From assembly GCF_001949145.1 (NCBI RefSeq), contig NW_019091465.1, positions 1,372,294 to 1,436,293 of the forward strand: DNA of 64,000 nucleotides, written 5' to 3'. Origin of the DNA: Acanthaster planci (taxonomy: Eukaryota > Echinodermata > Asteroidea > Valvatida > Acanthasteridae). Positions 46,301 to 52,814 of this stretch are shown piece by piece. Position 1 is the first letter of the stretch. Every line of letters starts with the position of its first letter. Below the pieces are notes generated by a model. The model was not told the DNA's origin. It was given only the letters and a program-made list of their open reading frames with translations, and did no database searches. The position numbers were made by a program, and so were the translations under genes.

Positions 46301-48964
46301 TGTGACACGGAGAGAGAGACTTGGATTTATATCGAACCATACTGCTACCGTGAGTTCACGCTCAAAGGAAATATCTTTTGGCCGTGTAGACAGTTAGGAC
46401 AGGGGAAAGGAATCAAGCCGTGTAAATATTTTGAGAGCCAAATACTCAGCAGAAACTCCGATGTTGGGTCTCCATTGGACTTTATTGCTATTAATTCAAC
46501 ACTGTATTTTTGTTTTTGTCTTCACCTCTTTCTTGGGCATTTTGTCAAACCCCGTCTACGTCTAAATGTTTAGCTTCATTGGTGTGGCTTCTTGGTAGAC
46601 GGATTTGTCGATTGCCCAAATCAGGACGAGTCGGGTCTGGGCCGAAGCCGAAGATGTGGCCCAAATTTAAAAGAATGACCAGGGAAGCGTGTCGAACAAT
46701 GAAAATGTGTCCATCATCCGATCACTGACAACAAAAGGCCCGCAACTCCAGTGTGACGGGGGAGATCAATTTATATCGATCGGTGTATAAAATTTATTAT
46801 GATCCAATCGACATATGACATTAATCCGATTGGCGCAGTAGAGAAGCCGCCACTTAGAGACTGAGTCATTCTGGTATGCCAGATAGCAGGTTGGTTTATT
46901 TTATCTCTCCATCGGTGTATAACTCCCACTCATCTCTCAATCGACAGACAAACTGAACCCCATCGAGGTAGCCGGAGCGGTCGTAGGAGGCATAGCCGCC
47001 TTGGTCGTCTTCATCGTCCTCATTGCCATCTGCTGCGTCCTGCAGATAAGGTCACGCAAAAGGAAATCTCACTTCCCGGTAAGAACTCGTGCAGTTCCCC
47101 TGCCCTTCCATGTACCCTCCCCCTCCCCCGGGAAATCGCAATATCAAGTACTTTAAAAGCGCTTCGATATGCGTCTCAATTTATTCAAAGGCTCTTCAAT
47201 CAAAAATTATTGTGACTTTTTTTCTGAAGTCTAAAAAGGTGTTAAGAAATTCAACCCGATCTTGCTATCGAGACAGGAAGGATTGCAAAAGCCCCCCCCC
47301 CACACACACACACACTACCATCTTTTTGGGAATGAGGACGTTTTAATTAATGGATGAAACAATTTAGAAAGTCATTTTAGGAAAAAAGGGTCCTTTTCTC
47401 CTCATCCGTACATAAGCCTGCATACGTCATTGGGTCATATGTCCAATTCACGATGGCCTTGCCGGCTTGGCCAAGACAGCAGTGACCGCTTCCCCGGATC
47501 GAGCGCTCTGCTCATTTGTCCCCCTACTCCACCACCAGGGAGACAAGGTCTCTAAGAAGCAGAAGCGAAAGCAGAAGCAGCCTAAGAAAGGGGATGCACC
47601 GGACGTCAGTGGTCGCGAGCCCGCGTATCAGGTCAGCGACACGCCCGTGGAGGTCCAGCGCTTCCCCAAGACGGCCATCGAGCCTTCAGAGGACCCGTAC
47701 AGCCGGCAGCTGCGCCAGCAGCTGCAACAGCGCCCGCAGTACACCAACGTACCGAGCCGGGTAAGGCCGTGTCCGAATTGCTTCGCTGAGTGCGCCCGGC
47801 TTGACGTTGCGCGCGACTCTAATGGGTAATGGCTGCAGCCATCCACGTAGACTCATGCGTCATTCCAAGTCGCAGCCAAGGGGCTTTTCCGAACCAAGGC
47901 TTTGCCGTTGGTACATCAGCCCTGGGATGTCATTGGCTCGATGTCGACTTTCACTGGCTCAGTATTGAGTTTGTTTAATTATTTGGGACTATCGAATTTG
48001 TAAAGCCTCGAGTTCAGAAAATGTGCATTTCCCTTCATCTGGACTTCCTATTGTCGCTGTCAGTCCATAACTTACTGGCCCTCAAGAAAGAGTTTCCGCG
48101 ATTATTTTTTTTTTGCGTTATCAAGCCAACAAACCATCTTCTATGTTAACTCCTAAACAAACCCTCACCATACAAAAATCCCCCAGTCTTCAACAAAGAA
48201 AGACAGCTTCACATTATACTTATACGAACATTTCATTTATCCTCTTTCCACCATGAAGCCAAGTCCTCACTCTTCTCAAACCCTGCCTTACGCGGAGAAA
48301 GACCCCATCCCTGGAACCGGCAGGGCGCCGCCTCCAGAGATGATCTCCCCGACCGAGCCTCGCTATGGCTACACCGACCCAGACAGCGCTTACCCACCGT
48401 AAGTATATCAACATAACCGCTTTGATAGGTAACACGAGCCATCTAACGCTATGTAAGCAATCAGCGGAGTATGGCGTCTTCACTACTTTTTACACAAAGC
48501 TGATTGGCTCTTTCTTGCACGGATTCACACTCAAGTACCCGAACAATCAAGTGGCAAGGAATTTTTTTAACTTTGTTAACTCCCGTTGTCTGTCAAACTG
48601 TACTTGTTGAGGCGTTGTGAGGAGTTTTCGCCGCTCCATGGCGTACATTGAAAAATATGTTGCAAATGTTCAGGCCTGTTTTTATGTACGTGTGGAATAA
48701 TGTTTGGATGAGCCCCGGAGAAAAGTTAACAAATTTGTAAAGAAGGGATACTGCTCTTACCGGCCGATAGCTGAGAGATTTTGGCAGGCCTTAGAAAAGT
48801 AGGTGTTTGAGTTGGAACGTGAATTTCTATATTCTTTCTTTGAAATGAAATTGCCAACGTCGTCCAACACCATTCTGTTGATCTATTGCAAACGTTGCAG
48901 AGTTGGCGGCGAGGAGATTGAGATGGAACTTCAGCACGGCAAGAGCTTGGAGAGCTGGGCCTAG
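25296..48964 (+). CDS. mesh-like: Gene B: complete mesh-like transmembrane protein (24 coding exons, 1268 aa)
   Basis: The 24 coding exons listed separately have AG/GT borders and compatible phases; their summed length is 3807 nt, a whole number of codons ending in TAG. Domains by residue: signal peptide 1-23, NIDO about 107-285, E-set-like GPCF region about 290-440, AMOP about 479-600, VWD about 673-866, sushi 1 about 952-1024, sushi 2 about 1024-1083, membrane helix about 1091-1115, cytoplasmic tail 1116-1268. This is the full domain order of insect Mesh, a smooth septate junction protein of gut epithelium; a surface or junctional role is inferred by homology. GDPH at residues 677-680 marks the usual cleavage site. 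Tandem to gene A upstream and convergent with the NHLH gene. Introns without their own entry hold nothing I recognise. Confidence 0.95.
26431..26541. repeat. Short inverted repeat in gene B intron 1
   Basis: GCAGACTCCAAAAAGACTAGC is matched by TTAGTCTTTTTGGAGTATGC about 75 bp later on the opposite strand. It lies inside a broader region with ACAC and GTGTT words. Confidence 0.6.
27970..28094 (+). CDS. mesh-like: Gene B exon 2: N-terminal segment before NIDO
   Basis: Reads [19 protein letters not shown], then [16 protein letters not shown]. The (L)F-x-(Y/F)-G start and the G-x-x-F-Y-x-x-x-Y pattern are typical of the region leading into NIDO proteins. Phase 1 in, 0 out; donor GTGAGT. Confidence 0.92.
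28274..28372 (+). CDS. mesh-like: Gene B exon 3: NIDO lead-in
   Basis: Reads [20 protein letters not shown] and ends [11 protein letters not shown]-x-x-G-x-(L/I)-S-F is the strand that precedes NIDO domains. 99 nt, phase 0 on both sides. Confidence 0.92.
28850..29080 (+). CDS. mesh-like: Gene B exon 4: NIDO domain, first part
   Basis: Contains [20 protein letters not shown], the hallmark A-P-F-(F/W)-A-(N/D)-(V/I)-D of NIDO, followed by [11 protein letters not shown] and [10 protein letters not shown] (the (V/I)-x-T-W strand). Phase 0 on both sides; acceptor CTCCCTGCAG, donor GTAAGA. Confidence 0.96.
30677..30873. repeat. Element with GGCACGTAGGAACC inverted ends
   Basis: GGCACGTAGGAACC on the left; CTTCCTACGTACCTGGC on the right. 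The interior has C and G runs like those of 23068-23320 and 11095-11297, which suggests a common type. Intronic in gene B. Confidence 0.6.
31326..31463 (+). CDS. mesh-like: Gene B exon 5: NIDO domain, middle
   Basis: Reads [20 protein letters not shown], then [10 protein letters not shown] and a Ser/Gly/Thr-rich stretch. N-T-F-Q-x-V-L-A-T-(D/N) and the following I-x-W are the central NIDO strands. 138 nt, phase 0 on both sides. Confidence 0.95.
31766..31931 (+). CDS. mesh-like: Gene B exon 6: NIDO domain, end
   Basis: Begins [19 protein letters not shown], the G-F-N-A-G-(D/N)-G motif of NIDO. It ends [18 protein letters not shown]. Phase 0 in, 1 out; donor GTAACG. Confidence 0.95.
33015..33278 (+). 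CDS. mesh-like: Gene B exon 7: E-set-like domain (GPCF region)
   Basis: Reads [20 protein letters not shown], then [20 protein letters not shown] and [18 protein letters not shown]. This matches the Ig-like E-set segment between NIDO and AMOP in Mesh proteins. It has one NCT glycosylation site. Phase 1 on both sides. The acceptor CCTAAG is pyrimidine-rich but not strong. Confidence 0.92.
33463..33668 (+). CDS. mesh-like: Gene B exon 8: E-set-like domain, end
   Basis: Reads [20 protein letters not shown] and continues through [18 protein letters not shown] to [10 protein letters not shown]. Ortholog within the pair of gene A exon 1260-1435. Phase 1 in, 0 out; donor GTACGT. Confidence 0.92.
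33795..34020 (+). mobile_element. tRNA-derived SINE remnant
   Basis: GGTTCGAGTCC at 33846-33856 is a perfect Pol III B box; TAGGGTAGCGGTTC about 40 bp upstream is A-box-like. Downstream comes GGTTTTCTCCGGGTACTCCG and GTTTCCTCC, a widely shared SINE body motif, then AATAAAGGTTACAAATAAA as a tail. It lies between gene B exons 8 and 9 in sense orientation. I do not call a functional tRNA: the arms do not form. Confidence 0.7.
34597..34709 (+). CDS. mesh-like: Gene B exon 9: segment before AMOP
   Basis: Reads [20 protein letters not shown] and ends [13 protein letters not shown]. Phase 0 in, 2 out; donor GTAGGT. Pairs with gene A exon 2299-2420. Confidence 0.9.
35354..35370 (+). repeat. TG-dinucleotide run in the AMOP exon acceptor of gene B
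   Basis: TGTGTGTGTGTGTGTG occupies the position of the pyrimidine tract, ending about 10 bp before the CACAG acceptor of exon 10. Confidence 0.85.
35378..35692 (+). CDS. mesh-like: Gene B exon 10: AMOP domain
   Basis: Reads [18 protein letters not shown], then [38 protein letters not shown]. The CPC-x-L-x-Q-A-x-x-D core and following cysteines define AMOP. 315 nt as in gene A. Its acceptor CGCACAG is preceded by a TG-dinucleotide run rather than an ordinary pyrimidine tract. Confidence 0.95.
35851..36213. repeat. 363-bp foldback element with long arms
   Basis: ATAAGCCATTGTGAGTTAAAT, AAAATCTGGTACACTG and TGTTGCTATACCTCGTGATT on the left are mirrored by AATCACGAGGTATAGCAACA, CAGTGTGCCAGATTTTAATC and AATGGCTTAT on the right. 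The inner arms (ATTCGGGGCAAGCTTT) are almost identical, which suggests a young element. Confidence 0.85.
36351..36934. repeat. 584-bp foldback element
   Basis: TGGTCGAGTTCGGGCGGCC and TTCTTGACACGGGTTTTGTG on the left are mirrored by AAGAAACCCGTGTCAAGAAC and CGCCGCCCGAGCTTGACCA on the right. A second pair, GAGATTTTGATTTTTGAACAGC and GCTGTTCAAAAAATCAAAAT, lies further in. It follows the 35851-36213 element closely. Confidence 0.8.
36985..37050. repeat. Dispersed repeat shared in inverse orientation with 58605-58660
   Basis: ACGCAACGCCTTGCGCAACT and CATATGGACAGGC here match the reverse of GCCTGTCCATATGCCCGT and GCGCCAAGCGTTGC at 58605-58645. Probably the end of a mobile element. Confidence 0.6.
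37746..37878 (+). CDS. mesh-like: Gene B exon 11: AMOP end
   Basis: Reads [20 protein letters not shown] and ends [13 protein letters not shown] closes AMOP. Phase 2 in, 0 out. With exon 12 it corresponds to the single gene A exon 7448-7695. Confidence 0.94.
38361..38382. repeat. (CT)n microsatellite
   Basis: About eleven CT units in a gene B intron, directly before a family 1 hairpin element. Confidence 0.9.
38391..38554. repeat. Hairpin element family 1, full copy
   Basis: Left arm CGATTCACAACAGTGCGCC and ACAACGCGTTGGCCAGTCAC; the right arm is their reverse complement (TTGATTGGCCAATGCC, GCGCGCTACTGTGAAACGCC). It begins straight after a (CT)n run at 38361-38382. Confidence 0.8.
38925..39057 (+). 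CDS. mesh-like: Gene B exon 12: linker to VWD
   Basis: Reads [20 protein letters not shown], then [16 protein letters not shown]. Phase 0 in, 1 out; donor GTAGGT. The same 3' sequence read in gene A ends [14 protein letters not shown], which fixes this boundary. Confidence 0.93.
39579..39731 (+). CDS. mesh-like: Gene B exon 13: VWD start with GDPH motif
   Basis: Reads [20 protein letters not shown], then [14 protein letters not shown] and [14 protein letters not shown] codons are at 39590-39601. Phase 1 on both sides; acceptor TTTACCGCAG. Confidence 0.96.
40226..40381 (+). CDS. mesh-like: Gene B exon 14: VWD, second part
   Basis: Reads [20 protein letters not shown], then a charged stretch ending TTIRRD. 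Phase 1 on both sides; donor GTGAGC. No cysteine. Confidence 0.93.
40750..40895 (+). CDS. mesh-like: Gene B exon 15: VWD, third part
   Basis: Reads [20 protein letters not shown] and ends VLVPYRFR. 146 nt, same length and phase as gene A exon 10773-10918. N-x-T sites at NLT and NGT. Phase 1 in, 0 out. Confidence 0.94.
40960..41080. repeat. Dispersed repeat shared with 58480-58600
   Basis: GGGACCAAGATACC, TTTTCCTCGCAACG, GTTGGAACTGTATTTCGC and CACACGTTACAGCTGC resemble GGGACCAAGAGAGG, TTTTCCTTGTAACC, GTGGGAACTGCACTTTTGC and GCACGCGTTACGGTTGC at 58483-58590, in the same orientation. Confidence 0.6.
41237..41331. repeat. Foldback element with ACTCGAGTCGAGTCATT repeats
   Basis: AGAGTTGTAACGAGTCA at the left is mirrored by TTACAACTCT at the right. 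Inside, GACTCGAGTCGAGTCATTG occurs twice, 32 bp apart. It ends 34 bp before gene B exon 16. Confidence 0.8.
41366..41492 (+). CDS. mesh-like: Gene B exon 16: VWD end
   Basis: Reads [20 protein letters not shown], the closing G-L-x-G-x-W-D motif of VWD, and ends YQNFGQT. Phase 0 in, 1 out; donor GTGAGT. Confidence 0.95.
42270..42620. repeat. Dispersed repeat matching the outer element of 400-1180
   Basis: GCTTAAGACCGGCTGAGAAG, GTTTAAGACCGGCCA, CCCATTCATAAATATC and GCACGCAGACTC resemble the blocks around 440, 940, 965 and 1040. Intronic in gene B. Confidence 0.55.
43000..43254 (+). CDS. mesh-like: Gene B exon 17: VWD-to-sushi linker
   Basis: Reads [19 protein letters not shown], an acidic Pro-rich middle, then [20 protein letters not shown]. 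One uninterrupted 255-nt exon where gene A has two exons. Phase 1 on both sides. The invariant W at the start is made by the split codon T|GG in both genes. Confidence 0.94.
43658..43831. repeat. Hairpin element family 1, best-preserved copy
   Basis: About 70-bp arms: ACCAAGAGTTTGCAACGCGT and TTGGCCAATCACGACGCACG on the left are mirrored by CGTGCGTTATGATTGGCCAA and ACGTGTTGCAAACTCTTGGT on the right. A non-autonomous foldback element with no coding capacity. Confidence 0.85.
44834..44916 (+). CDS. mesh-like: Gene B exon 18: sushi 1, first half
   Basis: Reads [20 protein letters not shown] and ends HQVGSE. It holds the first sushi cysteine and the P-x-N-G-T turn. Phase 1 in, 0 out; donor GTAAAC. 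Confidence 0.88.
45252..45384 (+). CDS. mesh-like: Gene B exon 19: sushi 1, second half
   Basis: Reads [20 protein letters not shown], an insert, then [13 protein letters not shown]. It has the remaining three cysteines and the Trp. The spacing between the third Cys and the Trp is about 10 residues longer than in gene A. Phase 0 in, 1 out; donor GTGAGT. Confidence 0.92.
45613..45785. repeat. Foldback element family 2, copy 1
   Basis: Ends CAGCAAGGAATGAGACGGAG and CGGTCTCATTTCTTGCTG. The core AGTAACAATAGTCTGGAATG and TATACGGATTGGACATG is shared with the copies at 49609 and 55888. Intron of gene B. Confidence 0.8.
46170..46349 (+). CDS. mesh-like: Gene B exon 20: sushi 2
   Basis: Reads [37 protein letters not shown], and [10 protein letters not shown]. 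Four cysteines in sushi spacing in one 1-1 phase exon, like gene A exon 16551-16727. Acceptor TTTTCTGTCCAATCAG. Confidence 0.94.
46948..47078 (+). CDS. mesh-like: Gene B exon 21: transmembrane helix
   Basis: Reads [20 protein letters not shown], then [14 protein letters not shown] single hydrophobic helix of about 25 residues with a GxxxG-like start is followed by a basic stop-transfer cluster. The CC pair at the inner face could be palmitoylated (inference). Phase 1 in, 0 out. Confidence 0.95.
47539..47760 (+). CDS. mesh-like: Gene B exon 22: cytoplasmic tail, basic and Gln-rich
   Basis: Reads [19 protein letters not shown], then a mixed stretch, then [20 protein letters not shown]. 74 codons, phase 0. 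The donor GTAAGG overlaps the left end of a foldback element that starts at 47765. No counterpart exists in gene A. Confidence 0.9.
47765..47900. repeat. Tourist-like element starting in a splice donor of gene B
   Basis: Starts GGCCGTGTCCGAATTGC directly after TAA at 47762-47764, which is part of the donor GTAAG of exon 22. The right end (TTTTCCGAACCAAGGC) is degraded. The inner arms GGCTTGACGTTG and CCAAGTCGCAGCC pair only weakly. Confidence 0.55.
48259..48398 (+). CDS. mesh-like: Gene B exon 23: cytoplasmic tail, Pro/Tyr-rich
   Basis: Reads [20 protein letters not shown], then [20 protein letters not shown], ending AYPP. Phase 0 in, 2 out. The acceptor CATGAAG is the weakest of this gene, but it alone keeps the frame with both neighbours. 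Several Tyr and Pro residues suggest docking sites; none is a clear PPxY. Confidence 0.82.
48901..48964 (+). CDS. mesh-like: Gene B exon 24: C-terminus and stop
   Basis: Reads [20 protein letters not shown] then TAG at 48962-48964. Acceptor CAAACGTTGCAG. The end ESWA is not a typical PDZ ligand. Confidence 0.9.
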
Positions 48965-49608
48965 ACTGGCCTCTAGTCCTTCCACCGTGCGTTAAACGCT
49001 CGTTCCTTTAGCCGGACCTTGACTGGTAACTAAATGCGTTGCTTTCTATACAGTTCAAGGGGCAGTTGGAGTGGAAAACCATAAGACTGGGAATTTGACT
49101 GACCTGAAAGAAGGTTGACCCTATACGGACACTTCTAAGTCGATTAATTATCTTAATTTGACTGTCAGAGTAACCTGTTTCACATTTGGTCCTTCAAAGT
49201 TACGTAGGGGGCCTACATAGTTCCATGCCAAAAGTATTTACTACGGCTCGGGTTGTTCTTGGCTGCGGAGGAATACCTTCCTGAAGGTCCTGTTACAGTG
49301 TGGCCACTGACTTGAAATGAAAACATAAACCACTAAACATTCCTTTGTCCACTGTCAATTTATAATCAGAATTATACACAAATAACTTCCAAACGCATAA
49401 TCTCTTTTCCTCTATTAAACTTGTCAAAGTATAGACCAGTTCATTTCAATCACCGGTACAAAATATCCCAGACTGCTTTCACAGGAAGAGTATAAAATGA
49501 TGTCCAAATGCCAAAGTATTTGTCTAGTTAGTGTAAACTTTTTTTTTCGTGTAAGCATTTTCGAGTTTAGTCAATCTGTACATACTTTGTTAGTTCGATT
49601 ATGTATAC

Positions 49609-49784
49609 CAGGGAAGATATGGGCCAGAGGGGTACCCCCCTTACATGTCAGATCCCTATACACACTCTAGACTATTGTTACCTAATACATCCCCCCTAGA
49701 AGTCTGTAAAGGATTCCTGAGATTCCGATCAAACAATGACCAACACAAAGGTGTGGGGGGGTTCTCTCCGTCCCATATCTTGCT
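49609..49784. repeat. Foldback element family 2, copy 2, in the gene B 3' UTR
   Basis: Reverse orientation: ACACTCTAGACTATTGTTAC is the complement of the family core. GAAGATATGGGCCAGAGGGG at the left is mirrored by TCCGTCCCATATCTTGCTTC at the right. If transcribed it would form a long hairpin. Confidence 0.75.
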
Positions 49785-51830
49785 TCAAATGTTATTATGG
49801 GGAAGTCGGTGCCAGTTTCAGTCAACACTGTAGTAGAATACAGTTTAATTTTGTTTCCATGTCTAGAAATGTAGTTAGCAGATTTGTAAAAGCAGGTATC
49901 CCTGCGGAAATGTGCAGATTTTCACTGTTATACCATTAGTTTAGATTGGGACGTCGGTTTGAAATCGGAAGTTTGAACGTACGTGAAAACATACATTTTC
50001 AGATGGTACAAGCTTAGAAGATGTAGTTCATCTCGAAATTTTGCGAGTCGATTGGGGGAGATATTTTGAAAAGCATTGGATGTAGATTACAGAGTGCGAT
50101 TTTAAATGTATAAGCCAAATGCATCGACAAAATTAGATGCGTATGTTCCTCATACGCGGCTTTTTTTTTTGTTCTGTTTGGTGTGTGTAGTCGGGGTATA
50201 GTTCCTGTATTAGGCCGTGGCATTTTACTTACTCTCAATGGAACCGATTGAGTTTTCGCTTACGCTCATTTGGCTACAAGTTTATGGAAAGGACATGTAT
50301 CAATGTTGGCTTTCCCTGTGTAGTTTGTCAAACTCCAAATAATTACCGGAAATTATTGTACACAGGAGCGGTTTAGAAATAGCCTGCGTACCTTTTGCCT
50401 TTTGTCTCAACGAAGTTTTGACTGCAGCCATAGTTTGTGAAGTCGTTTTGATTTTTTTGGCCAACATCACTGTAGGTTAGCAAAACCTGTGCAAAAGAAA
50501 TGGAAGGCATTTTGGAAAGTTGTGTGAAAAGTCACTGAAATCTTTGGGGCATCAAAACGAGTGGAAATGGGCTAGTATCTATACGACTTCCCAAGTTTGT
50601 AGAAAATCAACTGACTGGCCTTTAATGCAACGTTTCTCTTGGCTTTGTCAGAAGACACACTCACTTTTCGGGGACGAAGAGTGAGACAATGTCAATGTTT
50701 ACTTTTTTCTACTGTTTTTCTAGCTTTCGCTTCTAAATGCAAATGGTGTTGATTCATTTTAAGATCACGTACCTTTAATGCTGTCGAGTACTAAGACACT
50801 GCTGTAGTTGCTTGTGCGTTTCGATCACCAGTCGTAGTTGAAAATAGTGCATTAGTTGTGATAAAGGTTTGACGAAATCAAAATTTATCAAAATGCCTAA
50901 TTTGAAATGATGCAAAAAACAGTTGTACTTTCTGAACTTCACGGGCGATTTGACATGACCTGATACGCGGGCTTGTGACTCACACACTGTTTCGCATTCA
51001 TTGTATTAACCATTTCATACATTATGGCTTAAAATTTGCTATTTTTAAAAATGTTGTATATAAAAACTTTTGTAAACGTGTTTTTGTTTTGTTTTGTTTT
51101 TTCAAAAAGGAGATAGTTATCTAGTCAGAGTTGCCTGTGAAATGTAACTTTAGCTTTTAATTTCTTTTCAAGCTTATTACGAGTATAGTTGCGTTCATAC
51201 CTTCGTGAAGCCAACGATTTGAATTCTAAATTCCTCCATAATTATCAACATTTCAAACTTTGGGTATGTACCCTCCATGTTTTTTCCGCGCAGTGTGCGC
51301 ACTGTGCATGTCATATTTGGGAATTGGAGCTAGCTCGACGATGATTCTGGTCAACCTCTGCTCGAGTATCTGTGATCGAACGCACTGCTATGGTCTGCGG
51401 AGGTTGGTTGCATCGCTGGTTTTCAACAGTCTGGTCTATGACATACACACCTTTTCAGTAGGGTACCAGGCCCATACATTGCCGTGATACGTTGACCCCT
51501 GTTTTTCTAACTTAAAAGACATTTTCACGACAATTATGCTTGCCGGCTCAATGCACGTCACAGATGAACCACCATACTTATGATCTTTACCCGAACTTGT
51601 TCTTGAAAGATTCATTGAATATTAGTTTGTCATGGCACCATCTACTTCGTGAAGTCGTTACGTTGATGGATGTCATGGCACTAGAATACTATTGATGTAC
51701 AGAAAATGGTATACATATTGTAAATTCAGTTGCTTTTAGTTCTGTTTAAATTTCCTCTTAACGACAATCGAAAGCTTCCATTTACAGATGTAGAGATTCT
51801 ACTTCAATGAGAATGACGATGCTCTGCTAC

Positions 51831-51836
51831 AATAAA
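51831..51836 (+). terminator. Candidate poly(A) signal AATAAA for gene B
   Basis: AATAAA in CTACAATAAAGAGACATAAA, the first canonical signal I find after the stop codon of gene B. Transcript evidence would be needed to fix the end. Confidence 0.45.
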
Positions 51837-52391
51837 GAGACATAAATTTCGAAATGGCTGGATTTCCTTTTCCCTTGATTCGTATCACAACCATTATCAT
51901 CCCTGAAGAGAACCTCGTTCCCAATCATAGAAAATAAAAGAACACGATTTCCGAAGCTTCATTATGAATCCATCATAGAAACGTTTCATTTGTGGAAACA
52001 CGTCCTTTGTCCAAGAATTTGGGGATAGTTTGTCGACTTGCTCCTCACTTTGGTGTAAGTTGCCTTGCGTATTAGATGTCGCAATATCATAGAGTCAGGG
52101 AATTGGGTAGGGGTACAAGGTCGGTTTTCTTTAAAGGAATTTGAAGCATACAATAATGGGGTGAAACAAAGACACAGACAACCAAACAGACACCAATACA
52201 CCGTGAGGGGCTTAGGCCTATGCGGGTTCCAAAACTTCTAATATTTTAATGCGTTAAATAAAATCGAAGTGATAATTCAGGCTGTGCACACGCTGATTTC
52301 AGTTTTGACTCTCTTTTATGTGGTGAGTGTAATTTTGTATAGGGTTTGGTTTGGTGGTTTAGTTTTTGTTGGGTTGTTGGGGTGTTTGTTT

Positions 52392-52580
52392 NNNNNNNNN
52401 NNNNNNNNNNNNNNNNNNNNNNNNNNNNNNNNNNNNNNNNNNNNNNNNNNNNNNNNNNNNNNNNNNNNNNNNNNNNNNNNNNNNNNNNNNNNNNNNNNNN
52501 NNNNNNNNNNNNNNNNNNNNNNNNNNNNNNNNNNNNNNNNNNNNNNNNNNNNNNNNNNNNNNNNNNNNNNNNNNNNNNNN
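52392..52580. other. Assembly gap (189 N)
   Basis: A run of N preceded by about 70 bp of G/T-only-like sequence (GGTTTGGTTTGGTGG and similar), which suggests the gap covers a simple repeat. Confidence 0.99.
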
Positions 52581-52698
52581 TAGTGAGTCGGAAAGTCTTG
52601 ATTGATTTCTTGGAGTTCACGCAGTATCTGCAACATTGAAGAAGCGCCCCCAACGGCGATGTATTTCCCGGGTTTAGCCTCACGGATTGGCTTGATTT

Positions 52699-52814
52699 GG
52701 CCGTGTCCGATTACTTGCCTGCGGCTTGGAATGACACACGACTCAGTGGGCAGTGGCTACAGCCACCATCGTAAGCTCGTGTGAAATTTCCGCTGCAGCC
52801 ATTAGGACACAGCC
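52699..52814. repeat. GGCCGTGTCCGA-family foldback element
   Basis: Left end GGCCGTGTCCGATTAC, right end TTAGGACACAGCC, with inner CTGCGGCTTGGAATGACACA against TGTGAAATTTCCGCTGCAGC. Follows the second assembly gap. Confidence 0.7.

Larger units (their letters stand above)
48965..51850 (+). other. Probable 3' UTR of gene B
   Basis: About 2.9 kb after the stop, AT-rich with no coding exon. It is followed by AATAAA at 51831. A 176-bp foldback element (49609-49784) lies inside. An earlier ATTAAA near 49414 could give a shorter transcript. UTR extent is inferred, not seen. Confidence 0.5.

Noticed and set aside
52246-52683. Long open frames on both strands near 52.2-52.7 kb
   Set aside because: Same reason: they span the second assembly gap.
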